From Betaproteobacteria bacterium (GTDB lineage: Bacteria > Pseudomonadota > Gammaproteobacteria > Burkholderiales > SG8-39), in assembly GCA_016210745.1 (NCBI GenBank), contig JACQTO010000260.1:1-33032 (forward strand): a stretch of 33,032 nt of DNA. Reading direction: 5' to 3'. Shown here in pieces: positions 7,824-17,196 of this stretch. The position numbers and the translations under genes are program-made. A model generated the notes under the pieces. It saw nothing but the letters and a program-made list of their open reading frames with translations, was not told the origin of the DNA and made no database searches. The first letter of the stretch is position 1; each line of letters begins with the position of its first letter.

Positions 7824-8816
7824 CTACTCGCGTTTGGCCTTGGGCAGTCGAACCCCGGGAGCGGGGCGCTCCATGACCACGTCGTGACGAAAGCGCAGCA
7901 GCCGTGCCGGCCGCCCGCCGGTTCCCAGGGCGACTTCGCCGGTCTCCTCAACGAGTCCCTGGCTTTCCACCAGGCGCCGAAAATTGGATTTGTGCAGGCG
8001 CAGGCCGGCCAGAGCCTCGACGGCGCGCTGAAGCTGGAGGAATGTGAAGGTCGGCGGCATCAATTCGAATACGACAGGCCTGTATTTGATTTTGCCGCGC
8101 AGCCGGGCGATGCCCGTGGCGAGAACGCGGCGGTGATCGGCGACCATGCTCGCGCCTTCGCTGATCACGTTTTCGCGCGGTGCCCAGGTGCGAATACGGT
8201 CGCGATGCGCCTCGAGGACGAGCCCGACCTCATAGAGAAGCTCGTAGCGCTCCAGCACCCGCTCATCGCTCCAGGGCACGTGATGCAATCCGAAAGCGAC
8301 GCGCAAGCGCTCGTCTCGAGCGCGCCGGTCGGCAAGGGTTTGCGCGGAGGCGACCCATCGCGCGAGCTGGCGCTCGATCTTAGCCAGGACCGCGGGCTTT
8401 CCGGCGCGCCAATCCTCCCAAGGCAGATATCGGTACCAATCGCGCCAGAGCGCTTCGCTCGTGCCCTCGGGCCGAGCTTCGTGCGCCAGCGCAAGATAGC
8501 CGATCGAGAGCGCGCGGATTCTTCTGCCCGGTTCAGCCACCAATCGGTTGCGGTCGCCGAAGGTGTAGAGCTGCTCGACGTAGCCCAGCGATTGCATGGT
8601 TTGGCGCGCCACCCACGATCGAAGTCCGGCCTCCAGCGTGCGGTGGCGCGACTCCAGAGGTCCGAAGGGCAATGCGTCCGGTGCGCCGCTGCCGGAGCGG
8701 ACGGCGAGAACCTTGGGTTCATCGCCTGTCACGGCGACGATCACCGCGCTCAGCCCGATGCTCAAGGTGTCGTGATTGGGAACTGTTCGCTGATGTCCGC
8801 GTTCGGCCATTTCCAT
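7824..8816 (-). CDS. Nudix-like NAD biosynthesis transcriptional regulator (NrtR/NadQ type)
   Basis: This 330-residue protein has an N-terminal Nudix-like domain (about residues 18-150) and a C-terminal winged-helix region (about 255-320, TFLQLQRAVEALAGLRLHKS, then a GTGGRPARLLRF wing). Where an active Nudix hydrolase reads RExxEExG, this protein reads RQTMQSLG, so hydrolysis is very unlikely. That architecture is known from NrtR regulators and from the alphaproteobacterial NAD regulator called NadQ, which sense NAD-pathway metabolites and repress nad genes. The stop lies about 155 bases upstream of the nadA start, and two matched palindromes occupy that gap. I take the ATG at 8816; the ATG at 8810 is equally possible. 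The function is inferred from domains and context. Confidence 0.75.
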   Translation of the reverse strand: MEMAERGHQRTVPNHDTLSIGLSAVIVAVTGDEPKVLAVRSGSGAPDALPFGPLESRHRTLEAGLRSWVARQTMQSLGYVEQLYTFGDRNRLVAEPGRRIRALSIGYLALAHEARPEGTSEALWRDWYRYLPWEDWRAGKPAVLAKIERQLARWVASAQTLADRRARDERLRVAFGLHHVPWSDERVLERYELLYEVGLVLEAHRDRIRTWAPRENVISEGASMVADHRRVLATGIARLRGKIKYRPVVFELMPPTFTFLQLQRAVEALAGLRLHKSNFRRLVESQGLVEETGEVALGTGGRPARLLRFRHDVVMERPAPGVRLPKAKRE

Positions 8817-8929
8817 GCGCTACGGATATTTCCGCCATTGTTCTTTTGTCGCCAACCCAGTTTACCCCGCGCCGGGGGAAACGGTATCCCTTTGCCCGGA
8901 GACGTTGCCGGAAACGCCAAGTGCGCAGC

Positions 8930-8956
8930 ATGCCGGGCTGCGGGCCATGCCGGCAT
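8930..8956 (-). terminator. Weak hairpin after hemF
   Basis: ATGCCGG at 8930-8936 pairs with CCGGCAT at 8950-8956 across a 13-base loop, ten bases beyond the hemF stop. No T-run follows, so it is at best a weak terminator or pause between hemF and the regulator gene. The rest of the 149-base gap (8817-8965) shows nothing else I can name. Confidence 0.25.
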
Positions 8957-8965
8957 CGACGGGGC

Positions 8966-9880
8966 TCAGGCCCAGTCGCGCGGAGGCAGGAACTCCGTGT
9001 AGAGCCGCTCTTCGGCGCTGCCCGCCTCGGGCCTCCAGTCATAGCGCCATTTCACCAGCGGCGGCAGAGACATCAGGATCGATTCGGTGCGCCCGCCCGA
9101 CTGCAAGCCGAACAGGGTGCCGCGATCGTACACAAGGTTGAATTCGACATAGCGGCCGCGCCGGTAGGCCTGGAAATCGCGTTCGCGCTCGCCGTAGGGC
9201 AGGTGCCGGCGCCGCTGGAGGATCGGCACGTAGGCGGAAAGAAAGTGCTCGCCCACGCTTTGTGCCATGGCGAAGCTGGCGTCGAATCCCGGCGCATTCA
9301 AATCGTCGAAGAAAATTCCGCCGATGCCGCGCGGTTCGTTGCGGTGGCGCAAGAAGAAGTATTCGTCACACCAGCGCTTGAAGCGCGGGTGATGCTCGGG
9401 GCCGAACGAATCGAGCGCCGCCTTGCAGCTCCGGTGGAAATGCGCGCAGTCTTCCGCAAATCCGTAATAGGGCGTGAGGTCCATGCCGCCGCCGAACCAG
9501 AATACCGGGGCCTCGCCCGTCTTGGTGGCGACGAAAAAGCGCACGTTCAGATGCACGGTGGGCACATAGGGGTTGCGCGGATGCAGAACCAGCGAGACGC
9601 CCATGGCCTCGAATCCGCGCCCGGCCAGCTCGGCTCGGGCGGCCGACGCCGAAGGCGGAAGCCTCGCTCCGAGCACGTGGGAGAATCCGACGACTCCGCG
9701 CTCGAACAGGCTGCCCTCTTCGATGATGCGGCTGTCGCCGCCGCCGCCGTCGAGGCCACCCGTGGCTTCCGCGCGCTGCCAGGTATCGCGGCGAAACGGC
9801 GCTCCCTCAAGGTCTTCGAGAGCCGCGACGATGCTCTCCTGCAGCCCGGTAAGAAAATTTCTGACGCTGCCGGTATTCAC
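8966..9880 (-). CDS. hemF: Oxygen-dependent coproporphyrinogen-III oxidase
   Basis: HemF decarboxylates two propionate groups of coproporphyrinogen III to vinyl groups using O2, giving protoporphyrinogen IX in the cytoplasm. The 304-residue protein has the family signature [15 protein letters not shown], then [20 protein letters not shown], and near the end [20 protein letters not shown]. Length matches E. coli HemF (about 300). The start is a GTG at 9880 overlapping the purD stop as GTGA, so translation is probably coupled; no in-frame ATG occurs nearby. Its presence indicates heme synthesis under oxygen and complements hemCDXY at the start of the window. Confidence 0.95.
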   Translation of the reverse strand: MNTGSVRNFLTGLQESIVAALEDLEGAPFRRDTWQRAEATGGLDGGGGDSRIIEEGSLFERGVVGFSHVLGARLPPSASAARAELAGRGFEAMGVSLVLHPRNPYVPTVHLNVRFFVATKTGEAPVFWFGGGMDLTPYYGFAEDCAHFHRSCKAALDSFGPEHHPRFKRWCDEYFFLRHRNEPRGIGGIFFDDLNAPGFDASFAMAQSVGEHFLSAYVPILQRRRHLPYGERERDFQAYRRGRYVEFNLVYDRGTLFGLQSGGRTESILMSLPPLVKWRYDWRPEAGSAEERLYTEFLPPRDWA

Positions 9881-11157
9881 GCCCGTCTGGCAGCGCTGAT
9901 CGCGTGGTGCCCAACGTCCCTGCGGAGCTGCATGCCCTCGAACCAGATTCCCTCGGCCACCTGATAGGCGCGGCGCTGCGCCATCTTGATCGAGTCGCCG
10001 AGCGCCGTGACGCACAGGACCCGCCCGCCGCTGGTGATCACACCGCCATCTCGGGCTGCGGTGCCGGCGTGAAACACATGATAATCGTCGCCGGCAGCGG
10101 GAATTCCTGAAATGGGGTCGCCCTTCCTCGGTGCGTCCGGATAACCGGCGGCGGCCAGCACCACGCCGAGTGCCGCGCGCCGGTCCCATCGTGCATCGAT
10201 CGCATCGAGCCTGCCCTCGATCGCGTGCTCGATCAGATCGTACAGATCGCTCTTGAGCCGCAGTAGGATCGGCTGCGTTTCCGGGTCGCCGAGGCGGCAG
10301 TTGTATTCGAGCACCCTGGGCGTTCCCGCGCCGTCGATCATCAGACCGGCGTAGAGAAAGCCGGTGTACGGGTGGCCTTCGGCCGACATTCCGGCGAGCG
10401 TGGGCTGGATCACCTCGCGCAGCACGCGCGCGTGCACCTTGGGTGTGACCACGGGCGCCGGCGAGTACGCACCCATGCCGCCGGTGTTGGGCCCTTCGTC
10501 GCCGTCGTAGAGGCGCTTGTGGTCCTGGCTGCTTGCAAGCGCGAGCACGTGTGCGCCGTCGCACATCACGATGAAGCTCGCCTCCTCGCCTTCGAGGAAA
10601 TCCTCTATCAAAATGCGCTCGCCGGCGCTGCCCATGCTGCGTTCGAGCAGCATGCGGTCTATCGCCTGGTGCGCTTCCTCCGGTGTTGCTGCGACCACCA
10701 CGCCCTTGCCGGCTGCGAGCCCGTCGGCCTTGACCACGATCGGGGCAGCGCGCGAGGCGACGTATTCGTGCGCCGGCTTTGCCTGCGTAAAACTCGCAAA
10801 CGCCGCTGTGGGGATGCGATGGCGCTGCATGAACGCCTTGGCGAATTCCTTGGAACTCTCCAGTTGAGCGCACGCGCGGGTGGGGCCGAAAATGCGCAGA
10901 CCTTGAGCGCGGAAGTGATCGACGATGCCCTCGGCGAGCGGCGCTTCGGGTCCCACTACCGTGAGATGGATATGCTCCTCGCGGGCGAATGCGACGAGTG
11001 CCTCATTGCCGCTTACCTCGACGTTCTCCAGGCCGGGCTCGTGCGCGGTGCCCCCGTTGCCCGGCGCGACAAAGACCTTCTGCACCCGCGGACTCTGTGC
11101 CAGCCGCCAGGCGATGGCGTGCTCGCGTCCTCCCGAGCCGATGACGAGCAGTTTCAT
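9877..11157 (-). CDS. purD: Phosphoribosylamine-glycine ligase
   Basis: PurD (GAR synthetase) joins phosphoribosylamine and glycine with ATP, the second step of purine synthesis. The 426-residue ATP-grasp enzyme starts [17 protein letters not shown]. It has the ATP-binding stretch [16 protein letters not shown], the [13 protein letters not shown] loop and the metal-binding [15 protein letters not shown]-terminal domain ends in the region overlapping the hemF start. It lies downstream of purH on the same strand, but a 158-bp repeat copy separates the two genes. Whether purH and purD still share a transcript is open. Confidence 0.96.
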   Translation of the reverse strand: MKLLVIGSGGREHAIAWRLAQSPRVQKVFVAPGNGGTAHEPGLENVEVSGNEALVAFAREEHIHLTVVGPEAPLAEGIVDHFRAQGLRIFGPTRACAQLESSKEFAKAFMQRHRIPTAAFASFTQAKPAHEYVASRAAPIVVKADGLAAGKGVVVAATPEEAHQAIDRMLLERSMGSAGERILIEDFLEGEEASFIVMCDGAHVLALASSQDHKRLYDGDEGPNTGGMGAYSPAPVVTPKVHARVLREVIQPTLAGMSAEGHPYTGFLYAGLMIDGAGTPRVLEYNCRLGDPETQPILLRLKSDLYDLIEHAIEGRLDAIDARWDRRAALGVVLAAAGYPDAPRKGDPISGIPAAGDDYHVFHAGTAARDGGVITSGGRVLCVTALGDSIKMAQRRAYQVAEGIWFEGMQLRRDVGHHAISAARRA

Positions 11158-11170
11158 ATCTGAAGTCAGG

Positions 11171-11328
11171 AATTAGTCACTTGCAAGTATACTTGTTGAC
11201 AAATTGGGCGAAGATTTGGTTTCTAAATTGGTCTCCCCTTTTCGGGCAGCTGCTTGCAACTGCCCGAAAAGGGGAGATTGATAAACGGCAAAATCCAGCT
11301 CCTTGCTTCCGGCTCGTCCGGCTTAGGA
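11171..11328 (+). repeat. Dispersed hairpin repeat, complete copy B
   Basis: The copy runs from AATTAGTCAC to GGCTTAGGA and fills most of the purH-purD gap. Conserved blocks in order are TTAGTC, GTTGACAA, GGCGAAGATTTGGTTTC, TAAATT, the hairpin, GATAAACGGCAAAA and GGCTCGTCCGGCTTAGGA. The hairpin arms at 11232-11249 and 11260-11277 pair perfectly over 18 bases around CGGGCAG/CTGCCCG. The inner loop has three further pairs after one mismatch. The element is antisense to purH and purD and, if they are cotranscribed, would be part of that mRNA. Confidence 0.85.
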
Positions 11329-11381
11329 ATGAGGGGAGAGGCGCTACGCTCTTCTAGGTTTGCCCCTCGCCATTTGCGCCC

Positions 11382-12947
11382 TCAGTGCCGGAAATGGCGA
11401 ACGCCGGTGAAAACCATGGCGATGCCCAGCTCGTCGGCCGCGGCGATGACTTCTTCGTCGCGCATGCTGCCGCCGGGTTGGATGATCGCCTTTGCGCCCG
11501 ATTGCGCGACGACGTCGATGCCGTCGCGAAACGGGAAGAACGCGTCCGATCCGACTACCGAGCCCGCCAGCGAGAGGCCGGCGCTCTGCGCCTTCATGGC
11601 AGCGATGCGGGCGCTGTCGACACGGCTCATCTGACCGGCGCCGACACCCAGCGTGCGTCCGGCGCCGCAGAACACGATCGCGTTCGATTTCACGAACTTC
11701 GCCACACGCCAGGCGAACAGCAGATCGGCCAGCTGCTCTTGGGTGGGGCCGCGCTTGGTCACGATGCGCAGTTCCGCGGGAACGACATTGCGCGTATCGG
11801 GAGACTGCACCAGCAGGCCGCCGCCGACGCGCTTGAGGTCGTAGGCATTGGCACCGCTGCCGGGAGTGACCTCCAGCACGCGCACATTGGTCTTGCCCGC
11901 GAACACGCGCCGCGCGTCCTTGTCCAGCGAGGGCGCGATGAGGACCTCGACGAACTGCTTGGCGACCGCTTCGGCGGCAGCCCCATCCAGCGCTCGGTTG
12001 AAGGCGATGATGCCGCCGAAAGCCGATACCGGGTCGGTGGCGAATGCGCGCTCATAGGCCTCGCGCGGCGAAGCGCCCACGGCCGCGCCGCACGGGTTGG
12101 CATGCTTGACGATCACGCAGGCCGGAGCCTCGAATGTCCTGGCGCATTCCCACGCAGCGTCGGTATCTGCGATGTTGTTGTAGGAGAGCTCCTTGCCCTG
12201 CAGCTGACGGTAGCCCGCAAGGGTGCCCGGGGCGGGCGAGGACTCGCGATAGAACGCGGCGCTCTGGTGCGGATTCTCGCCGTAGCGCATATCCTGCACC
12301 TTCTCGAACTGAAGCGTCAGGCGGTCGGGCCAGGGCAGGCGGCCGCCGCTGCTATCGATTCCGGTAAGGTAGTTGCTGATGGCGGCGTCGTAGGCTGCCG
12401 TGTGCGTGAATACTTTGGTCGCCAATCCGAAACGGGTGCGCTCGGAAATGGCGCCGCTGTTTTCGCGCATCTCCGCAAGCAGCGCGGCGTAGTCGGCGGG
12501 GTCGGTAATCACCGCTACGCCGGTGTAGTTCTTGGCCGCCGAGCGCAGCATGGTCGGTCCGCCGATATCGATGTTCTCGATCGCCTCAGGCAGGGTGCAG
12601 CCGGGCTTGGCCACGGTCTGCGCAAACGGGTACAGGTTTACGACGACGAGGTCGATGGGTTCGATCCCCGCCTCCCTGATGGCCGCCATATGCGCGGGCA
12701 GGTCGCGCCGCGCCAGCAGCCCGCCGTGGACCTTGGGATGCAGGGTCTTCACCCTCCCGTCGAGCATCTCCGGAAAGCCGGTGTACTCCGATACTTCGGT
12801 GACCTTGATGCCGCTTTCGGAGAGCAGCTTGGCCGTGCCGCCGGTCGAAAGAATGCGCACCTGCATCGCGGCCAGTCCCCGGCAGAATTCGACCAAGCCG
12901 GTCTTGTCCGAGACGCTGATGAGAGCTTGCCGGATGGGTGGGTTCAT
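11382..12947 (-). CDS. purH: Bifunctional AICAR transformylase/IMP cyclohydrolase
   Basis: PurH carries out the last two steps of IMP synthesis: formylation of AICAR with 10-formyltetrahydrofolate, then ring closure. The 521-residue protein has an N-terminal MGS-like cyclohydrolase domain (about residues 1-145, with [21 protein letters not shown] and the VVVNLYPF motif). A C-terminal transformylase domain contains the catalytic-site motif [10 protein letters not shown], with EVLIAPSLD and the terminal FTGVRHFRH. The ATG at 12947 gives the usual N-terminus. It follows fis on the same strand after a 114-base gap carrying AGGATTN heptamers. Confidence 0.97.
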   Translation of the reverse strand: MNPPIRQALISVSDKTGLVEFCRGLAAMQVRILSTGGTAKLLSESGIKVTEVSEYTGFPEMLDGRVKTLHPKVHGGLLARRDLPAHMAAIREAGIEPIDLVVVNLYPFAQTVAKPGCTLPEAIENIDIGGPTMLRSAAKNYTGVAVITDPADYAALLAEMRENSGAISERTRFGLATKVFTHTAAYDAAISNYLTGIDSSGGRLPWPDRLTLQFEKVQDMRYGENPHQSAAFYRESSPAPGTLAGYRQLQGKELSYNNIADTDAAWECARTFEAPACVIVKHANPCGAAVGASPREAYERAFATDPVSAFGGIIAFNRALDGAAAEAVAKQFVEVLIAPSLDKDARRVFAGKTNVRVLEVTPGSGANAYDLKRVGGGLLVQSPDTRNVVPAELRIVTKRGPTQEQLADLLFAWRVAKFVKSNAIVFCGAGRTLGVGAGQMSRVDSARIAAMKAQSAGLSLAGSVVGSDAFFPFRDGIDVVAQSGAKAIIQPGGSMRDEEVIAAADELGIAMVFTGVRHFRH

Positions 12948-12979
12948 AGGCGGGAGTCGGAGTTAGGATTCGAAAAACC

Positions 12980-13007
12980 AGGATTAAGGATTGAGGATCT
13001 AGGATTT
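12980..13007 (+). repeat. Four tandem AGGATTN heptamers
   Basis: Four consecutive 7-base units read AGGATTA, AGGATTG, AGGATCT and AGGATTT, followed by TGGGG. Further single TAGGATT/AGTTAGGATT units occur at 12962-12970. The block lies in the 114-base fis-purH gap. The final two units plus GGGG recur just before pdxA (23012-23029). Confidence 0.75.
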
Positions 13008-13061
13008 TGGGGCGGCCATGGTCGGGATTGCGCCTGCGCTCGCTCCCTTGCGCTGCGGCGA

Positions 13062-13301
13062 TTACAGTTTAATTTTCAGCGTTTGAATTTTTTTTCGCAG
13101 CGTATTGCGGTTAATGCCGAGCATTGCAGCGGCCACGGTCTGATTGCCTTCGGCACGGTCGAGCACGATTTCGAACATCGGCTTTTCGACGTTCTTCAGC
13201 ACCATGTCGTACACCGCGCGGGGGCGTTCGCCGTCGAGATCCTTGAAGTAGCGCTCGAGTGAACGGCGCACGCAATCCGCAATCTCGCTGGTCTGCCTCA
13301 T
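13062..13301 (-). CDS. fis: Fis-family DNA-binding protein
   Basis: This 79-residue protein matches the C-terminal part of Fis, the nucleoid protein that bends DNA and activates stable-RNA promoters. The helix-turn-helix is at about residues 53-76 (GNQTVAAAMLGINRNTLRKK), and the preceding helices contain YFKDLDGERP and MVLKNVEKPMFEIVL. Betaproteobacterial Fis proteins are commonly near this length, shorter than the 98-residue E. coli protein. A strong ribosome binding site (GGAGGAGG) precedes the ATG at 13301. The gene follows dusB, the order also found in enterobacteria, so the two are probably cotranscribed from the dusB promoter. Confidence 0.95.
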   Translation of the reverse strand: MRQTSEIADCVRRSLERYFKDLDGERPRAVYDMVLKNVEKPMFEIVLDRAEGNQTVAAAMLGINRNTLRKKIQTLKIKL

Positions 13302-13398
13302 GCCCCCTCCTCCAATCCCTTACTACAGTTAACTGCACTGTACTGTCGTCCGCCGGCGGGTATCGCGGCCGGTCGCTTCCGCGCCGCCTGCTCCCTGC

Positions 13399-14418
13399 TC
13401 ATGCCGCCGCCTCCACCACTTCTTGCTCCAGGTACTGCAAGCGCCGGTGATGCTGCGCCGTTTGTTCGAAGAACTGGTCGACTGCCGCGAGCTGCGCCTC
13501 GCAGGTTTCGGTCTGATTCATGCGATGGCGAAAGCTCGCTGAGCCCGCCAGGCCCTTCGTGTACCAGGAAATGTGCTTGCGCGCGATTTTTACGCCGGTT
13601 TCGCGGCCGTAAAAAGAATACAGCTCGTGCAGGTGCGAAACCAGCACGGCGTGAATCTCGGATACGAGCGGGGCGGGAAGCTTCCCGCCGGTGGCGAGGT
13701 AATGCTCGATCTCGCGAAATATCCAGGGACGGCCTTGCGCCGCGCGACCGATCATCAGACCATCGGCGCCGGTATAGGCAAGCACCTCCCGTGCCTGCTC
13801 CGGCGTGGTGATGTCGCCGTTGGCAACCACCGGCAGCCGGCTGGCCGCCTTGACGGCGCGGATCGTTTCGTACTCCGCCTGGCCGGAAAAGCCGCAGGCG
13901 CGCGTACGGCCGTGCAGCGCGAGCAGCCGGATGCCCGCGTCTTCGGCAATCTTCGCGACGGTAAGCGCATTGCGGGTATTGCAGTCCCAGCCGGTGCGGA
14001 ACTTGAGGGTGACCGGCACATCGACAGCCTCGACCACCGACTCGAGGATCCGGCCTACCAGCGCTTCGTCGCGAAGCAGGGCCGAGCCTGCCATGGCGTT
14101 GCAGACTTTTTTTGCCGGGCAGCCCATATTGATGTCGATGATTTTTGCGCCCCGCGCCACGTTGTAGCGGGCCGCGTCGGCCATCAACTTCGGATCGGCG
14201 CCCGCAATCTGCACGGCGACCGGCTCGACCTCGCCCTCGTGGTTTGTGCGTCTGAGCGTCTTCTCGCTGCCCCAAAGGAGGGAGTTGGAGGCGACCATTT
14301 CGGATACCGCGAGTCCAGCACCGAACTTTCTGCACAACTGCCTGAAGGGCCGGTCTGTGACGCCGGCCATCGGCGCGACGAACAGATTGTTGCGCAGCAC
14401 GTGTGGGCCGATTTGCAT
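13399..14418 (-). CDS. dusB: tRNA-dihydrouridine synthase B
   Basis: DusB is an FMN-dependent enzyme that reduces uridines in the tRNA D-loop to dihydrouridine. The 339-residue protein opens MQIGPHVLRNNLFVAPMAGV, the standard DusB start, and has SEMVASNSLLW, INMGCPAKKVC (catalytic Cys100), VTLKFRTGWD, LHGRTRACGFSG, VVANGDI and GADGLMIGRAAQGRPW. I chose the ATG at 14418 because homology begins there; the frame is open for another 230 bases upstream but shows no family similarity. The stop is 97 bases before fis. Confidence 0.96.
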   Translation of the reverse strand: MQIGPHVLRNNLFVAPMAGVTDRPFRQLCRKFGAGLAVSEMVASNSLLWGSEKTLRRTNHEGEVEPVAVQIAGADPKLMADAARYNVARGAKIIDINMGCPAKKVCNAMAGSALLRDEALVGRILESVVEAVDVPVTLKFRTGWDCNTRNALTVAKIAEDAGIRLLALHGRTRACGFSGQAEYETIRAVKAASRLPVVANGDITTPEQAREVLAYTGADGLMIGRAAQGRPWIFREIEHYLATGGKLPAPLVSEIHAVLVSHLHELYSFYGRETGVKIARKHISWYTKGLAGSASFRHRMNQTETCEAQLAAVDQFFEQTAQHHRRLQYLEQEVVEAAA

Positions 14419-14449
14419 TGGCGAAGGAAGTTTTTCGAGCGGGGAGGCA

Positions 14450-14457
14450 ATTCTATA
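14450..14457 (-). promoter_or_regulatory. Putative dusB-fis promoter -10
   Basis: On the minus strand the bases read TATAGAAT, followed by a GC-rich stretch (TGCCTCCCCGC) resembling a stringent-control discriminator. The dusB ATG is about 32 bases downstream. AT-rich DNA at 14499-14516 lies upstream and comes close to the Fis consensus (G-N3-A-W5-T-N3-C, one mismatch), so autoregulation is possible. No good -35 is seen. The remainder of 14419-14656 shows no gene. Confidence 0.35.
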
Positions 14458-14656
14458 CCCAATCGCGCGGCCGATGAAAAGGGAAATGTGTCGCCGCAAT
14501 GAATTTGAATAATTTTCCGCGTGTGCTATTGCGACCGATTCTGTTTTGGGATAAAAGCCGCGTCGCTGACACACCGATCGCGCGACGCTCTCGTGAATTG
14601 CAGTTGGTGCGCCGCGCCACGCGCGAGAAGCTGCGACTGCTCGCGCGCGCAAACCC

Positions 14657-15787
14657 TCAGGGGATCGCTCGAGCTCCGTAGATCATCCGCCGCGCGAGAA
14701 AATGCCGCGCAGGCGGCACCATGTCGAGCAATACGAGCCCGGTGCCGCGTGCGATCGAAAGCAGCGGGTTGGTGTTGGAGAACACACGCACGAGCGCGTC
14801 GGTGACGCGGATTCCCGCGCTTCGATCCAGGCGGCGTTGGCGCTGGTATCGGCGCAGGAACGCGGCGCCGCCGATTTCGGCCAGGGGAACGGTCCCGATG
14901 AGTTCCGCCAACTCGTATGCGTCGCGCAGCCCGAGGTTCAGCCCCTGGCCGGCGACCGGATGCAAGGTCTGCGCCGCATTGCCTGCGAGGACCACCCGCG
15001 GGCCCGGCGTGATGTCCCGGTAGCGAAGCGCCAAGGGAAAGCTGGCGCGCGGCCCGGCTCGCCGGAACGAGCCGGCGCGTCCCCCGAATGCGGTCTGAAG
15101 CCTGGACAGGAACTCGCCTTCGTTTGCCCGTTGCAGGAATTCGGCGGTCTCGCTCAATGTGCTCCAGACGAGCGCGTAGCGATCGCGATAAGGCAGCAGC
15201 GCGATCGGGCCGGAGGGCGTGAATCTCTCCCAGGCGATGTTGCCGTGCCCGCGCGCGGTTTCGATTTCGGCGACCACCGCCGCCTGCCCGTAGTCGTGTG
15301 TCTTCTCCTTGGCGAGGGCTTCGCCGCCGTCGGCGATCACCAGCAGTTTCGCGCTTACGCTGCGCGTGCCGCTCTCGCCATCGATGTGCACGTCGATGCG
15401 CTCGCCGTGCGCCTGCCAGCGGGTTACGCGCGCCGATTCGCGCCCGCCGCTTCCGGTCAGTGTGGCCAGCACCGATGAGTAGGTGGTCACGTAGCCAAGT
15501 GCGGGCAGCCCATAGTCCTCGGCACGCAGCAGCGTTCTCCCGAATCCTCCCGCTTGAGACACATGGATCGACTTGATCGGCGTTGCATCGGTCAAGGAGC
15601 CGAACTGCTGGATCAGCTGGCTGCTGCCGTAGGAGAGCGCGATCGGCCGCTCGCCTCCGCGCGCTTCCCCGCACACGTGCAAGAACGATACGGACTGGTT
15701 GCGCAATGCAAGACAAAGCATCGCGCCTACGGGGCCGCCGCCGGCGATGATCACATCGACGCTGGTTGCCGAATCTTGATTCGCCAT
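14657..15787 (-). CDS. ubiH: UbiH/UbiF-family FAD monooxygenase (ubiquinone hydroxylase)
   Basis: The 376-residue protein belongs to the FAD-dependent hydroxylases of ubiquinone synthesis. The N-terminal FAD fold reads DVIIAGGGPVGAMLCLAL, and the second FAD motif reads VVLAGNAAQTLHPVAGQGLN followed by LGLRDAYEL, a hallmark of UbiH, UbiF and UbiI. Position directly after pepP matches the pepP-ubiH order of other proteobacteria, which favours UbiH. Paralogues differ in which ring carbon they hydroxylate, and sequence alone does not settle that. I chose the ATG at 15787; a GTG at 15790 is adjacent. The 85-base gap to pepP shows no terminator. Confidence 0.85.
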   Translation of the reverse strand: MANQDSATSVDVIIAGGGPVGAMLCLALRNQSVSFLHVCGEARGGERPIALSYGSSQLIQQFGSLTDATPIKSIHVSQAGGFGRTLLRAEDYGLPALGYVTTYSSVLATLTGSGGRESARVTRWQAHGERIDVHIDGESGTRSVSAKLLVIADGGEALAKEKTHDYGQAAVVAEIETARGHGNIAWERFTPSGPIALLPYRDRYALVWSTLSETAEFLQRANEGEFLSRLQTAFGGRAGSFRRAGPRASFPLALRYRDITPGPRVVLAGNAAQTLHPVAGQGLNLGLRDAYELAELIGTVPLAEIGGAAFLRRYQRQRRLDRSAGIRVTDALVRVFSNTNPLLSIARGTGLVLLDMVPPARHFLARRMIYGARAIP

Positions 15788-15872
15788 CACGCTGCGCCTC
15801 GAGGATGTTCGGTCCGACCGACAAGAGGATCCTTGCGGGCAAGGCCGCGATTTTGCCGACTTGCCGCCGTGT

Positions 15873-17183
15873 TCATTCGTGTCCTACCATCGCTTCGATT
15901 TCGGCGATCGATTTGGGCGTTGCCGCCGATAGTATTTCGCAGCCGCTCGGCGTGATGAGCGCGTCGTCCTCGATGCGCACGCCGATGTTCCAGAATTGTT
16001 TCGGTACGTTGTCGGCCGGCCGGATATAGCAGCCGGGCTCGACCGTGAGCGTCATCCCGGCCTCGAGCGCTCGCCATTCGCCGCCGAGCTTGTATTCCCC
16101 CGCGTCGTGCACGTCGAGCCCGAGCCAGTGGCCGGTCCGGTGCATGTAGAACCGCTTGTAGTCCTCGGTCTCTATCACCCCGTCCGCCGTTCCCTCGCAA
16201 AGACCCAGGTCGACCAGACCCTGGGCGAGTACGCGCACCGCCGCGTCGTGCGGTTCGTTCCATCGATTGCCCGGGGCCATTTTCGCGATGGCGGCCGCCT
16301 GCGCCGCCAGCACCAACCCGTAGATCTCCCTCTGTGCTGTCGTAAACCTGCCGCTTACCGGGAAGGTGCGCGTGATGTCGGACGCGTAGCCATCGACCTC
16401 GCAGCCGGCGTCGATGAGCAAAAGATCGCCGCCGGCAAGCGGCGCGCTGTTGTCGCGGTAATGGAGCACGCAGGCGTTGGCCCCGCCGGCAACGATCGGC
16501 CAATAGGCCGGAAACTGCGACCCGCCGCGGCAAAACGCGTACAGGAGTTCCGCCTCGATCTCGAATTCCTTGCGCCCGGGGCGCGTCGCGCGCATGGCGC
16601 GTTCGTGCCCTCTGGCGGAGACGGCCGCTGCCCGGCGCATGATGTCGATCTCCGTCGCGTCCTTGAATACACGCATCTCGTCGAGTAGGGTGCGCAGGTC
16701 GCGGATCTCGGCCGGGGTGCTGATGCCGTTGCGAACCTGAGCGCGTGTCTGGTTGAGCCAGTTCATGATGCGCGCGTCCCATGCCGGGTCTGCGCCGGGC
16801 GCATAGTGGAGCGCCGGCTGGTTGGCGAGCAGCTTGGGCGCCGCCTCATCCAGCGTGGCGATCGAAGCGCTAGCGTCCAACGCGAAAAGTTCGCGCGCCT
16901 TCTCGGGCCCGTGGCGAAATCCTTCCCAGAGCTCGCGCTCGGGATTGCGGTCGCGGCAGAAAAGTATCGACTGCGATTCCTCGCCCGCGACGACCATCAG
17001 CACCGATTCGGGTTCCCGGAATCCGGTCAGGTAGTAAAAGTAGCTGTCGAACCGGTACGGGTAATCGCTATCGCGGCTGCGCATGCGCTCGGGTGCCGTA
17101 GGCACGATCGCGATGCCCCGGCCCATGCGCCGGGCGAGCTCCGCGCGCCTATTGGCGAAAACGGCTGTGTCGATGTTGTTCAT
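15873..17183 (-). CDS. pepP: Xaa-Pro aminopeptidase
   Basis: PepP removes N-terminal residues that precede proline, using a dinuclear manganese centre. The 436-residue protein has an N-terminal AMP_N domain (FANRRAELARRMG, YRFDSYFYYLTGF) and a C-terminal pita-bread domain. The metal ligands are visible: Asp258 and Asp269 in LLIDAGCEVDGYASDITRTF, His in HRTGHWLGLDVHD, Glu in LTVEPGCYI and Glu in GVRIEDD. I chose the ATG at 17183, which gives the normal N-terminus MNNIDTAVFANRR. The open frame runs on into a repeat element that begins 14 bases upstream, so an earlier start at 17222 would be encoded by repeat DNA. No clear ribosome binding site remains between repeat and start. Confidence 0.94.
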   Translation of the reverse strand: MNNIDTAVFANRRAELARRMGRGIAIVPTAPERMRSRDSDYPYRFDSYFYYLTGFREPESVLMVVAGEESQSILFCRDRNPERELWEGFRHGPEKARELFALDASASIATLDEAAPKLLANQPALHYAPGADPAWDARIMNWLNQTRAQVRNGISTPAEIRDLRTLLDEMRVFKDATEIDIMRRAAAVSARGHERAMRATRPGRKEFEIEAELLYAFCRGGSQFPAYWPIVAGGANACVLHYRDNSAPLAGGDLLLIDAGCEVDGYASDITRTFPVSGRFTTAQREIYGLVLAAQAAAIAKMAPGNRWNEPHDAAVRVLAQGLVDLGLCEGTADGVIETEDYKRFYMHRTGHWLGLDVHDAGEYKLGGEWRALEAGMTLTVEPGCYIRPADNVPKQFWNIGVRIEDDALITPSGCEILSAATPKSIAEIEAMVGHE

Positions 17184-17196
17184 GGAAGCGCCGAGC

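Noticed and set aside
11185..11196. AAGTATACTT in repeat B as a further NAD-regulator site
   Set aside because: It has AGTAT and ATACT in the wrong order and with no 7-base spacer, so it does not fit the nadA operator pattern.
11385..13262. A 625-codon open frame on the plus strand opposite purH and fis
   Set aside because: It is a by-product of GC-rich codon structure on the opposite strand. It has no recognisable motifs, and the minus strand encodes clear PurH and Fis.
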